From: Fusarium oxysporum f. sp. lycopersici 4287
Taxonomy: Eukaryota; Ascomycota; Sordariomycetes; Hypocreales; Nectriaceae
Assembly (NCBI RefSeq): GCF_000149955.1
Contig: NC_030986.1
Location: 2,177,886 to 2,241,885, forward strand
Direction of reading: 5' to 3'
Length of the DNA stretch: 64,000 nucleotides
How positions within the stretch are numbered: position 1 is the first letter of the stretch; every line of letters starts with the position of its first letter. The notes below the pieces were generated by a model that did no database searches, was not told the origin of the DNA, and saw only the letters and a program-made list of their open reading frames with translations. Shown one piece after another: positions 9,084 to 21,400 of the stretch. Position numbers and translations under genes: made by a program.

Positions 9084-12000
9084 GATCGAGTTGCGCCGCT
9101 GAAGAAATTGCTTTTGTTGACTCTGACAAAGATGTAAGCTCTTGCGCAAGTTGATTGTGAGCTAGGCACCGAAGAACGGAGATGTCACGGGAGAGCTCCG
9201 GACGACGGCGGAGGAGGAAGTGAGAATGGTCCAATAGGAACAAAGACGTGGGACACAGGACCGAAGATGAGGGAAGTGAGAAGAGAAGTGGACGGGACGG
9301 GATCGGGACGCTTGGTGAAAGCAGGACATGGAATGGATGTCAGGTGTCTCAACAAGGTAACCCCTCTGAAGAAGCAGCTTATGGCGGGGTCAGCCAAGTC
9401 TGATTAACTAAGGAACGGCTTTTGGATGTAACGTCAGATGCATAGCGGTCTATTCCTGTTTTGGAATCGTGCAAGGGTAAAAGGTCAGTGCAACTATACA
9501 AAGATACAGGTCGATATCAAAGCGCGTGAATGTGATGACTTTGTTTCCAGAGAAGGCGCCAGGGCGTCTCCATTTACTAGGGGATCGTGAGCTTTCTAAG
9601 CGTCTCAACCTCAACTCAGTGAGTTTGAGTCTCGGTGCATCAGTGAAAGAGTGGACCTTAAATGGAGGATATGGCTAGGATGAACCCTGTTGGGAGATCT
9701 CCATATTTAACGATCGGACAAGATCTCGCGCCAGCTCCGATGCGAGTAAGCACAGACCATCCTATAATTTGGCCATCTGAGACATTCACCTCCGTTTCTC
9801 CAGAGGCACAAACACAAATGGACAGGGACAATCCGGCTCTTTTTGCTGCTGGGCGCGTGTTTTCAGAGGGATATGATCTCATAGAATCACAATGACGAGC
9901 TCTTGTCATACGTCTGTCTATATGCGCTAGAGCGGAGCTGATATCACAAAGCTGCCCCAAGAGGCTGAAATAGATTGCCATTCCCTGTCGAGACTCGAGA
10001 GACACAATGTCTCAGCTATGAAGGCGTGAGGTGGGCGGCGATTGTTGACCTTTCCGACTTAACATGGCTTGAGGTCTAAGTACGGATGCATTATCTGGTA
10101 GCTACATGTTGAGCACTCGGGCACTTGTCTCTTCACCTTTCGCCACGCTCAGCTCGATGGCTAAAGATGGGTGACGTTTCTATCCCCCGCGTGCTAGCCA
10201 AGTCATCCGTCCTGTTAGGTTCAACGTTGAACCGAGATGTGTCGATCATTTGGTCTCGACTCCCATTGTACCAAGCTCTCGGAAAGCCTCTGAGCACAAT
10301 AGGTCTCAGACATACTGCCGCGTCCAAAAAGAGCTCGAAAGCCAGACTTCTGGCTTGATGTTCGAGCGCCATCTCGGCCTTTGTGCATTAGCGGCCTTAC
10401 GCTCAGCCAAGATGGCTTTGTCTTTGTGCACCGAGACACGGCATTTTTCAAGCCCTTCGTAAAAGACGCTGGCGGTAGTCAGGGGCATGGGAAATAAAAG
10501 TGGGAGATGATAATAAACTCTGGTGTGGACTTTGTAGAGCAATCCGAAAATGCCTCCAGCTAACGGAGCACAACTCCGTTAGTGTCGTGCAGTAGTGAAC
10601 TCTGTTAGCAAACACCATCAAGAGCTAGTAAATGATTTGCATAGAAAGGTTCAATTCAGCATGTGCTTCATCAAGATGGTTGTTGACTTTTCAAAAGCTT
10701 GACAGCCTGATCGACACGTCGAGTGCCATGGATACCCGCATAATTGCTTTTTTCTGTATCGCTTGATCTGAGGCCCAGCCAGCCACCCAAACATCGACGT
10801 GAGATGCTGCAGAGTACTCTGTACAATGCTGCAGATTTCCGGTCTGGTTAATGATCGTCAGTAGAGGCGTTTAACACTTTTGCGTTATCAAAAAACGGTA
10901 GCCTCGGGTTGAGAAGATAGTCTACACTTTGACGCCTTTTACAAGACTCGGCCTCGCAACAAGAACCGAATTGACAAACGGTGCCTCGGCGTTTGGAACT
11001 AGCCCATCATTTTCTTACAGGGCGAATTCACCTGTTGAACTCGCCGTAGAAGCCACCAACCCACAAACATTCGGAGACAGCTTCAACTACTGCAGAGACC
11101 AAGACAAGCCACAAGGTCTCGCCGTTGCATCGTTCCGCGAGAGGGATCCTGGCTTCATAGCGACTCTCATCCAATCAGCAGCCCAGGTGAGCAATTTTCA
11201 TGGTGGCTCTTTAGCTCGACATAGAACCTAGACCAAGATCGGATTTCGTACACCAGTTTGCGAGGGTGTGATGGAGTTGAAGTGACGCTGGAGGCTTGTG
11301 ACAAGGATGGATGGGTAAGGTAATGCATGTCAAGTACCTCTGCTTGTACTATTGGACGCTGCCAAGGTTGATTATTGGCTTTCTTTATTATGCTATGGAA
11401 CAAGGTAAGTACTTTTGGATAACTCGATGGTATGTGCCTGTCCGAACCTCACTTGAAATCCCCTCTACCCCGTGATTTATGAGCATCCCCTCCATCTCTC
11501 TGACTTGACATCTCCATCATCCATCCTCTCAACCTTAGAAACCCCTCTCATAGTTTTCCTTGTTGCTCCTTTTCTTGTTTCTTCCTCTTCCAGAAGCAAT
11601 AGTTCTTCCTGCATTCCATCCATCCGGCGATCCTCTAGCTGCCGTCGGCAGTGCTTCCATTTATGCGTTGCACGACTCGCGCACTTGCATCATCCTGCCA
11701 CTACCGCCGTTGACGTCCAACGCCAAAGGTTTGGGTCCACACAATCATAGCTATTCTATCTGTTCCTGCATTTGTCAGTATCGGAATTCAGAATTCCCTG
11801 TCGTCTGCCACGGAAGAATACTTCTTACGACCTCGAGGTCTCCAGAGGCGACATCACCAAGATCACCAGCACCACATGGTTGAGGACTATGCCTAATTTA
11901 GATACGCCCGGCTTTTCAAAATATTCATTTATTCAAGGCATATCCTGAAAATACCAGTTGGCATATCATCCCTTCACAGGCCCACACAGGCTGTTGGATC

Positions 12001-12133
12001 TCCTCAGTCAACCGACGCCTTGGCCTATATATCAGAGGCCCTCCACTGATCCATATCATTTATCAAATTTCCAACTTGACCGTTGAAAGCCACTTAGCTT
12101 GGTGGTTCTCCCGAGCTTCATATACATCAAATC
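9084..12133. other. 3-kb intergenic region without a supported gene
   Basis: Upstream of two divergent genes. Several frames of 60-115 codons exist, but they lack ATG starts in good context, recognisable domains or a consistent splice chain. A perfect 9-bp inverted repeat lies at 10560-10582. From about 11470 to 11750 the plus strand is a pyrimidine-rich tract with a short frame of signal-peptide-like character (11560-11883) that I do not consider proven. Confidence 0.5.
10560..10582. repeat. Perfect 9-bp inverted repeat (hairpin)
   Basis: CTAACGGAG, a 5-nt loop, then CTCCGTTAG. A near copy of the right arm (AACTCTGTTAG) follows about 25 bp downstream. Function unknown. Confidence 0.7.
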
Positions 12134-12640
12134 ATGTCATCTTCTACCAGATCAACCACAGAGACACTTGTCAGTCCCAGGTCATCAGCTTTCATACCAC
12201 GCCACCCACAATCTGAATATGACCCATCTCTCAGTGGAAACGATAGATCAAGAATTTCCATGTCATCAACAGACACGAGAAAGTCCAAGAAGGAAAAGTC
12301 ACGATGGTTCACTCAAGTCAAGGATTGGTTATCAGTGGCTGAACCATCAGCGCAAGCCATGAGGGACCAGAAGAAGAACACATACAGACGGCACAATATC
12401 GACATGAAGGATCCTCAAGCGGCAGTCAAGCTGCATTTGCCTATTGGCAAAATACCCGACAACGCCATCACTTCGACACGAGGACCCAGCCCTGAGAAGG
12501 CACTCGAGCGTGCACGGCAGCAACGAGAAGAGGCGCAGTCATATTCAGGGCTCAGCCAAGCGTCCCATTCGGTGTCGAGTAGTATCAGTACAGTCCCCAG
12601 TGCCAAGGAATACAATCCTGTTGCTCCCTGGGACACTTGA
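12134..12640 (+). CDS. Small basic, disordered fungal protein of unknown function
   Basis: An intronless 168-aa frame with an ATG at 12134 and a stop at 12640. The protein is rich in Ser, Thr, Arg and Lys. It has a Ser-rich start, a basic cluster (KSKKEKSRWFTQVKDWL, about 57-73) and a Trp-containing amphipathic helix candidate within it, then a region KLHLPIGKIPDNAI (about 100) and a Glu/Arg helix (about 120-135), ending PVAPWDT. There is no signal peptide or membrane segment. The frame is favoured over others at this place by its composition and length, and a leader with a TATATA-like stretch lies about 100 bp upstream. It may be a lineage-specific gene. Function is not known. Confidence 0.6.
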   Translation: MSSSTRSTTETLVSPRSSAFIPRHPQSEYDPSLSGNDRSRISMSSTDTRKSKKEKSRWFTQVKDWLSVAEPSAQAMRDQKKNTYRRHNIDMKDPQAAVKLHLPIGKIPDNAITSTRGPSPEKALERARQQREEAQSYSGLSQASHSVSSSISTVPSAKEYNPVAPWDT

Positions 12641-13910
12641 GGTCAGAAGCAATATTTGTGATGGAGTAATGTGTAACGATGTATGAAATATGGGGGTAAG
12701 GATCTTTACGCTGTTTGATTTCCTCCGTCGTAGATGCTGGAAGTTCATATGGAATGGGATCAAAAATGAGAGATACAGAGATACCCTGTCACGATTGCGG
12801 GAAGATGGATAATATATAGCGCGCTCATTGTCTCGCTTCATTTTGGTACTTACGATACAAATTTAATAATAATTTCGAGAGTATGAATTTGATATCATTA
12901 TTACTCTTAAGTTGAATTAGAAAATCTGTACCAAGAAGTGATACTTTAAGCCACCTTGATATGGAAACGTGGTGGAAATAGAGCACGGGTAGAGTAATAA
13001 GCACCTACGTATCCATTGTATCAATGAACGAACGATATGAACTTCTTATAAATAAGAATTTATTAATGAGTATTTACCGCCACAAACGCAGTGGAAATAC
13101 AGGTGGACTCGTAGTAAATCTTGAGATATTCTTGATTATTGTGTTATGATGATGTTGTACAGCCGTCATTGGGGACACCAACAGGGGGGATGATTGCGTG
13201 GTAACTGGCAAGATGGCAAATGCCGAGAAGATTCGGGCCAGCCAAGACTGATTACATATTATTTAATACTGACTTAGAGGTAAGAAGTCTATCATATGAT
13301 CTGGAGCATGTGATGGTAAATGCACAGAACTATCCTTCGCTACCTTACAATTAGGGCCTTGACCAAGTCGCTTTACGGCGCATCATTGCGATCTTCCTCC
13401 CTTCCGGTGATGGCTAACTCAATTGCTGCCCTGTTTTTGCAATCGGAAAAACAAACTCTTGATCAAGTGGCCATGTTAAATAGCAATTGTTTTGGGAAAA
13501 GCCAAGCTTCAGCTGCAAGCTCCATCTCCCGGAAGCTTGTGTCCGCACTAGTACTCCCTGGTGAGCTTTCAACGATGGTAATTGGTGATGTTCAATCCGG
13601 GAGCTGAGATGGCTGGCCTATGACGTATTCTACTTTTTAGCCTCTTCATCATGGATACGTTAGCAGTTGGTCCATGGGCTTATATAGAACCCTGGGACAA
13701 GTTTGACATTAGAGAAACTTCTGAACTGAATGGGCTTTTTTCTGTGAATGTTGTATTGCATGTGTCACTAGCGATTGATTTCCGACAGAATAGGTTTCAC
13801 CCATATTCACATCTTTCTCTCACTTACCTATAATCTTACACTGAGACCATCTATCAGCAGCAGCAGCAGCAGCCATCAACTGAGAAACAAACAATAAACT
13901 CACTCCCACA
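12641..13910. other. Intergenic region before the hydrolase-like gene
   Basis: About 1.27 kb, AT-rich between 12840 and 13150, with no supported gene. Frames at 13320-13607 and 13651-13833 have no recognisable content. The last 60 bp form the leader of the next gene and hold six CAG repeats. Confidence 0.5.
13855..13872 (+). repeat. (CAG)6 in the 5' leader
   Basis: Six perfect CAG triplets 38 bp before the ATG at 13911, outside the coding frame. Confidence 0.85.
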
Positions 13911-15561
13911 ATGCCTCTATTCTCATCCCCAAAAGACTCAAGCGAAGACCGACCAAACGGTACAAATGGGGCTGCTCCTATCAACGACCCCGAGGAGGGT
14001 GAACAGGCTGTGCCAGATGAGCACACTCGACTACTCCCGAACCGCGTCAACTCAACTCAGCCTGGTCTACTTGCCCCCGATGATCCCGCAGTGTCGCCCT
14101 ATAATCTCTGGAGCATCCGAGCTTTGCGATACTTGACAATTGCTTTTACCCTGATAACGCTTGTTTGGTGGATTCTGCTTCTTGTCTCTACTTTTGTGAC
14201 GCCCCCTGGCATTGGAACTCGTGGCAGCCCTTGGTTTGCTTTTGGATTCGCGACGTGGACACTTGCGAATCTCCTCTTTACACTTCTTTTCTTCGAGGTG
14301 CCATCCAAATCTGTCAGAATTCTTGCCATCTTCATTTCCGTAAGTCTGCACAACTGACACTGCATTTGACCATGCTTACTCACACTACAGACAGGGCGTT
14401 ATCCTCCTCGATATGGTTCTCATCTTGTCCGTTCAAAAGACTCGACATGAAGAGGGCTGGGTCGGTGCTGCCAGTGTCATCTGGGCACTACTCACCAGTC
14501 TCTGGACTTTGGTGGTCGATCGAACTGTCAAATGGGGCAAGGCTGAAGAAGAGGAACGCTTGACAGGTCGGGCTGAGACGAGACGAACCTTGTTCGAATG
14601 GTCCGAGGTGATGATTTCAACGGTCGCCTACGCCATCATGTCAGTGGCTGTATTCCTCATCACTTTAACCATTATCCTGCGAGCCCTCGACGCCGGTGTG
14701 TCATACCCAGGAAAGCTGTATCCGGTTGATAACGGCAAATATCGCATCCATGTTTACTGCCACGGCAATAAGACCGACTCCAAGGGCAACGATTTGCCCA
14801 CCGTATTGTTCGAAGCTGGCGAACGAACCGTAGAATACGATTTCTGGGGGTTTGCGGATAACGCCGTCAAGAATGGTTCCATTTCACGATACTGCTTCGC
14901 CGATCGACCTGGCTACGGGTGGTCAGATAACGCACCCTCTCCATCATCAGCAGGCTTCGTGGTTGATACCCTCAGTGAGGCACTGGCTGGTGCTGGTGAG
15001 AGCGGACCATGGATCCTCGCAAGTGCCGGAATCGGATCGATTTATTCAAGAGTCTTCTCAGCGCGCCACGGAGATCACATCAAAGGTCTGCTCCTTGTCG
15101 ACCCCCTACATGAGGATCTTCTCGACGACGTTGCATCACCCGGCCGAGGGTTCGTTCTCTGGCTCTGGGGCGTTATCTCCCCACTCGGCCTGGACCGAAT
15201 CCCTGGTGCCATCTTCCGCGGACGAACGAGCCGCGACCGAGTATACGGACGATCGGCCCAGCAGAATGGCAAGTTCATCTTTGCCAAACTGCAGGAGAGT
15301 CTGGTCGCCGGTTCGTTCACTCGGCGAGATGCGCTGACCAGCCGTCAGATCCAGGACAAGGATACGCCGCTTGTCGTTATTAGCTCCGGCAAGCACATCA
15401 AGGATAGCCATACATGGGAGAAGAAACAGCGAGACCTGACCAAGTTGACCAAGAACCTCAAGAACTGGGACATCGTCGATGGAGCACCCCATGAGGTTTG
15501 GAGGACTCTTGAGGGCCGACAGAAGATTGAGAAGAGACTCAAGGAGCTAGTGCATGCTTGA
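13911..15561 (+). CDS. Polytopic membrane protein with an alpha/beta-hydrolase fold lacking the nucleophile Ser
   Basis: Two exons, 13911-14339 and 14395-15561, giving 531 aa. The second AG of the acceptor region (14393-14394) keeps the frame. After a hydrophilic 60-residue start come about five hydrophobic segments (near 65-90, 98-120, 130-155, 162-180 and 215-240). A C-terminal alpha/beta-hydrolase domain follows (about 265-530), recognised by PTVLFEAGERTVEYDFWGF, YCFADRPGYGWSD, GLLLVDPLHEDLL and VVISSGKH, with GAPHEVW carrying the expected catalytic His. At the nucleophile elbow, where relatives read GHSFGG, this protein reads ASAGIGS, so Gly355 replaces the Ser. It is probably not a Ser hydrolase, although the fold looks intact. 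Location and partners are unknown. Confidence 0.88.
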
Positions 15562-15745
15562 GAATATTGAATGTTTGATGATAATGCTTGAAATCTTATT
15601 CAGATGCCACATCCACAGCCGAGCCTGCACGTGCCTTGTCTATCAGCATCTGGAGACCTCGAGGATGTTGCCAGGGTTGATATGATGCTTATGAGACTGG
15701 GGGTTGACGGGAAGCTTGTGGAGCAATTTCAGGGATCGGATTGAC

Positions 15746-15763
15746 TGTGTGTGTGTGTGTGTG
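15746..15763. repeat. (TG)9 microsatellite
   Basis: Nine uninterrupted TG dinucleotides in the 3' flank of the hydrolase-like gene. Confidence 0.95.
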
Positions 15764-17271
15764 CATGAGCATCAGCAATGCGCGGCTTGGCTTTTCTGAT
15801 GCACACCTTGAAACGACAAGAATGTTTTTATGGCTTCATGATATTTTGTTATTACCGGCAATTAGTCATAGTATGTATCCGTATAATTTTAATTTATTTC
15901 AATATCAAAATACCAGTCTAGCAACACATAAAGTGAAGCCAAAGGCTGGCAAGCAAGATAACACAATATGAGTGTTTTGATGTATAGGTATTGCGTCACA
16001 ACATTTCAGTTTGTCGCTTTGACACTGGCCTCAATCTCACCAGATACAGATGCTACACGCACTATTAAGGCGATTGCCATAAGATTCATACACCTCCATA
16101 GCATATAGTCCTCTTATTAGACTTCACATTCTCTGTACAGTTGTCTAGTGCATGGCTTGTGTTGGCATTTCTTGGACGTGGCCCCCCTAATCCTCCACAC
16201 CTACACGTGATAAGATCTTCATCATAGCAATTTCCAATACGGCAAGGTGATTTGCAGTAGCGTACTGTGAAAGAAGAAATCTGACTGTGCTTTTCTCGAT
16301 CCTCTAGTGAGACGATAAATCTCCTCTCCCTCTTATGTCTCTCTGCTGATAGTTAGCCTGTTTCGTTTCCAGGCTCGAAGGGGGAATCTGGGGATTGGAA
16401 TGACCTCATAAACTCACCGTCCCTCGAGTGGTGAGAAACAAGGTAGTGCTGGGTGCTGCAAAGACTAATAAAGGAAGCCGTGCTTTGTCCATTGCCCAGG
16501 TAGGGCCAGCTTTGACCATTCACCTAGTGCTGCAGCTCCCAGTTAGAGGCTCAGGCTGACTTCAGGCGGAGACATTCCCAGCAACGCCCAGTGGACAAGC
16601 ATGGGTTCAGTCTTGTCACTTTTGAGTCAAGGATCATAGGTAGTTGAGAGGTGAGGCATGTACTGTAATTTCTGACTCCATATTGAGAACGACACACACG
16701 TAGTTGCTTGAGTGACACCCTTGGGGATGGACCCTAATATTTGCTGACGATATGGAATTGTTGTTTCTGGCCCCTCCTCCTTTTTCTTCTTCTTCTCTGA
16801 GAAACATCCAACGGTTGAAAGGGGGGAACTGTAGGCCTCGAAGCAGAACTATGAACTGCCTTGATAAGCTACTTTCCATATCTTACTACAGAAAAAGTGC
16901 CTAAATAACTAATATCCATCCTTCGAGGGCTGTGCTGACGGAGACATGCATATATGTAGGTAGCATCTACACCTGCACCTGAAGAAGTGAAGGATGGAAG
17001 CAAGATTCGAAACAATGGATTCACCGTTTATTTTTATTTTAGTATGAATGGATCTCACTAAATCTCATGTTCCTCGGATTCGGACGTGGATCCTCATCGC
17101 CTGGAAATTGCAGCAAATTAATATTTTGATGTATTCAAACGCCCCTAATACAAACAGGGCCCACCTGGACTCCATCCCCCATTAGAGCCCACCAGCATCT
17201 CACATTTTGTTCGTTGGACTGTGTCAAGCCCAGCATCTGCATAAGGCAACGGTCCCTTGTATTGGTTTGCT

Positions 17272-17302
<31 letters not shown>
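17272..17302. repeat. (GCAC)n tetranucleotide microsatellite
   Basis: Nearly eight perfect copies of GCAC over 31 nt, about 1.15 kb before the LRG1 ATG. Confidence 0.95.
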
Positions 17303-18330
17303 TTGGCGGTTGTCATTGACTCGATGTACTTTTGTTCCTTGACTGGGTCTTTGAACCAAATCTTTCTTTCATCTTCTCATGTGCTCGAATCTCAAGTACA
17401 CCTTATGACTATTTGTTGGACCGTAGCTGATGCTGCTATCCGGTCGCCCAGGAATTAGGTAGTGCTCAGTTTGTCCCTCCTGAGACCATTTTTAGTTAGC
17501 CCCGTCCCTTATTTGGAGCTGATCTGGCGTAGAATCTGCCGCTCAGTCTCATCTAGGCACTGTACCAATAGGCCCCCGCCAAGGTTGCCTCCACTGGTAC
17601 CCGACCTTTGCCCCTAGCAGTAAATGTGTAAGGTAGTAGAGTAAGGTCCTAGAGGTCCAGGTCGAATACTTCAATCTGACCTCTAATCCCCTATTGCAGC
17701 ACAGCCTGGAGGTACCTCTTCTAAGTGTCTATCCTTGGGCCCTGGGCTCTCCACCACCACCACCACCACAACTGCCCTCAGCTCCCCTACCGCCAGGCGC
17801 CTCCTGCTACCTCCATATTCTACTCCATACACCGTATCCATACCTCACTTTACCTACCTAACCTTACCTTAGACTCTCACGACAGGCTTCGACTTTTATC
17901 TCCCACGCTCCTTCATCCCACGCTGCCGCAGACGCGCTGCGCCGCGCTTGCATCGATCGCATCTTCTTCCATTGTCTCTTTTTCCCCTTCTCCGCTTCAG
18001 CCTTACTGTCTACGGGTGCAGTACCTGCTCCAGCCTCACATAAGGTACAACTAGGCTAGGTCGATCGGGTCTTGGTTGTCTTGTGCCGCACCACACTGCA
18101 TCGCTTCTTCGCTGCCACCGACTTGCTCCTCCTGCCGCCTTTCATCATCCCAGTCCGAACTGGGTGGGCTTATTGTTCGGCTGTCACGCGAACACCAGAT
18201 AGTGCTCGATCTTACCTATCCCACGAACGATACCGCATCTCACCGTGTTGAATTAGTCGCCCGACTTCGCCAATTGGCCCCTATCAAGTCCGTGTTGCTG
18301 CCGTCGTTGCCTTCCTCTCAGCTGGTGCTG

Positions 18331-18384
18331 ATGCCGACCGCTGCAAACGCCTGTCGACCTTTGCTGGAAATTTGGTCTCGATAG
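18331..18384 (+). promoter_or_regulatory. Upstream ORF in the LRG1 leader
   Basis: ATG at 18331, 17 sense codons, TAG at 18382-18384, 73 nt before the LRG1 start. No further ATG separates it from the main start. It would be translated first if transcription begins upstream, as the long pyrimidine-rich leader suggests. Confidence 0.5.
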
Positions 18385-18457
18385 GCCATTCGTGCTTGAC
18401 TGGTTTGGAGCGAGGAGGGGGAATTGTGTTATAGCGACGTCCTGCATTGCTTTCACG

Positions 18458-21400
18458 ATGGCGTCGAGCTACGACGACGCCATGCTCGGCGAGCATGGCC
18501 ATGGCGACCACTCCCACGATTATCACGCCCAGGACATGCCCCCGCATGCCGATTCAAACTGGCAGAACGGTGGTCAAATATACAGAACTCGCACACCCGA
18601 CAACGGCAGCTATCGACCGCGGCCACCCGCCTCCGCCCCAGGTACACCGAATCCCCCAGGATGGGCTGAGGACCAGCCGCCCCGCAAAAGTGCTGAGCGG
18701 AACAGATCGCGAGGGCGAAGTGGAAGATCCGCCAGCGGCCAGACGAGGACGTGTCAGGCGTGTGGTGAGCCCTTAACGGGTCAGTTTGTGCGAGCTCTTG
18801 ATGGAACATTCCATCTTGATTGCTTCAAGTGCCAGGTGCGAACCCCTAGGCCGGCCCTGTTCTCCTCGATCACGGTCAGATACTAATCTTTCACTAATAG
18901 GATTGCGGGGAGATAGTGGCCTCAAAGTTCTTCCCTGCCGAAGACGAAAATGGCCGGGGACAATATCCTCTGTGCGAAACCGATTACTTTCGTCGACTTG
19001 GCCTCCTTTGCTACCAGTGCGGGGGAGCGCTCCGCGGCTCCTACATCACGGCCCTAGACCGAAAGTACCACGTCGATCATTTTACCTGCTCTTTATGTTC
19101 AACAATTTTCGGCGCTCAGGATAGCTACTACGAACATGACGGAAACGTCTACTGCCATTATCATTATTCCACACAGTTTGCGCAGCAGTGTAATGGCTGC
19201 CAGACTGCCATTCTAAAGCAATTCGTCGAGATCTTCAGAAATGGACAAAATCAGCATTGGCACCCTGAGTGCTACATGATTCACAAATTCTGGAATGTGC
19301 GGTTAGCGCAACCCACGGACTCGCGACCTGCGCTGGAAAGTTCGGACGATGCTGCAGGCAGAGACCTTATCCGTGTGGAGGAAGAGCGCATGGAAGAGAA
19401 GGTGTTCCGTATATGGAGCGTCCTGTCGACCTTTGAAGAGTCCTCTGCTGCCTGCATTTCTGACATGCTGCTTCATGTCAGCAATGGCTCATATGTTGAG
19501 GGTGTCTTTGTTGCAAAGCGCTTTATCTGGCACGTTGAGGTCTTGTTCCAGTCGGCAGATCGCCTAGATGAGACTATGGTGGGCTTGAACGACAAAGGTA
19601 CAGTCTATCAAGCTTTGAATGTGAGATGCATGAGATCTAACTTTCTGCTTAGGGATGTCATACGGGCGAGAAGCCAAACTATTATGCAAGAAGATTGTTT
19701 CCTTCTTCTCTCTACTTTCCAAGACACAAGACAACGCTACTCACAAACTCGGTGTCACGCAAGAGCTGTTGTCCCTCGTCACAGGTCTTGCCCATTATCT
19801 CAAGCTTCTAATTCGAATCTGCCTTCAGGGTGCCCTCCGTCTCGAGCGCGAAGCCAGCGCATCTACAGGCCTGTACCAGTTCCTAGACGATTTGAGCGAC
19901 CTTGACGCAGTAAAGAATGATGACGGTCAGCTGTCGGTGACCGCAAGCGGCGGAAAGCTCTCTGCCAACGACTCTGACCACTGCTCTCTTTGCCACAGAT
20001 CTGTCGAGGACGAGTGTGCCAAGAATGGTGACCTGAGGTGGCACCTGAACTGTGTTAAGTGCACAAGGTGCGGGCGAGATGTTGGACGATCGTTACAAGA
20101 GGCCTGCCTCAACGCATTGGATCGAAAGATATACTGCACCAACTGTGCTGGAGCCAATGCTTTACCACTCGAGCACGTCTCAAAACTACAGCAATATGTT
20201 TTTCTACTTCGAGTCGCGTTGGCTCGGCTGTTGGATATTCTAAAAGCTAATGGAACCCTCCCGCGATCCAAAGATGACACTGATAATAACGGGTATGGTA
20301 CAGGCGATGGTCAAGGAAGTGACCCGAGGTCAAGGGGAGGAGACTCACAGTCACGAGGACCCGGTGGCAGCAAACGAGAGTCGTCTTATGAGAACACTCT
20401 TAATGATGTACGCAGGCTACGCAGCACGCGACTGGATAGGCACCTGTCGTCTAGTGCTCGACAAGCTCGAAGCTCTCGAGTGATGGACACTGATGGCAAA
20501 GGCCCTCGCCCAGGTTCATCTGGTGATGCTGGGCAGGGCCACGGTGCACAAGGCTCGACCGACATAATGTTTGGACAAAATGATGGTATCACTTTGGATG
20601 ATATCTCAAGGATAGTAGCTGTCGAGCAGTCCCGAGATCTGCAGCAGAAAGCACCACAGCCCTTTCAAGATCGATCGTTAGATGCATCTTCTTCAAACCA
20701 GGGTCATCTGCGGACGCAGTCAGCCGACCGAGAGCGCACTGAAACAGTGCAAGAGCGAATTGGACGAAAGTTCTTCTCTGAACTCTCTGGTCTCGAGTAC
20801 TTCAACGTCCGCCATCTTGCCGTCCTCACCATGCAGCCCATGATTGAGCAAGAATTCTCACTGGAAGAACTACTGAGCTTCATTGAGTCGCGTAAACAGG
20901 CGACTTTCTGGAAAAATATCGGAAAAGCCTTCAAGAATGATAAGAGCAAGAACGTCAAGAAAAAGGGCGTCTTCGGTGTGCCTCTAGAGATCATCATCGA
21001 AAGGGATGGTGCGGATTCGACAGACGGTGTTGGTCCGGGCACGCTTCGAATCCCAGCTGTTATCGATGATATTGTTTCGTCGATGCGTAAGATGGATCTC
21101 TCGGTTGAGGGCGTGTTCCGAAAGAATGGCAACATCAAGAAGCAGCAAGGCCTGGTGGATACTATCAACGCTGAAGGTTGTGACGTGGTCAACTTTATGG
21201 AACAGCCCGTCGTTCAGCTTGCTGCGCTTCTCAAACGTTACCTGCGAGATCTACCAGATCCGCTGATGACTCACAAGCTATACAGGCTATGGATCAGTGC
21301 TGCCAAGATTTCGGACCCTGAGAAGAGAAAGCAGTGCCTGCACTTGACCTGCTGTCTCCTACCAAAGAGCCACCGAGACTGTCTTGAGATTCTGTTCAGT

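Larger units (their letters stand above)
15562..18457. other. 2.9-kb intergenic region and long LRG1 leader
   Basis: No supported gene. It contains the microsatellites listed separately, a pyrimidine-rich plus-strand stretch from about 17720 to 18450 that is probably LRG1 promoter and 5' leader, a CCA repeat near 17752-17768, a CTTACC/CTACC patch at 17850-17870, and an upstream ORF at 18331-18384. Confidence 0.55.

Noticed and set aside
9658..10005. 115-codon minus-strand frame
   Set aside because: No recognisable domain or supporting context; plausible as chance in a 3-kb spacer.
11472..11883. Overlapping plus-strand frames with a signal-peptide-like start
   Set aside because: They fall in a pyrimidine-rich tract where Leu/Ser/Pro-rich frames are expected, no domain is recognisable, and no splice chain extends them.
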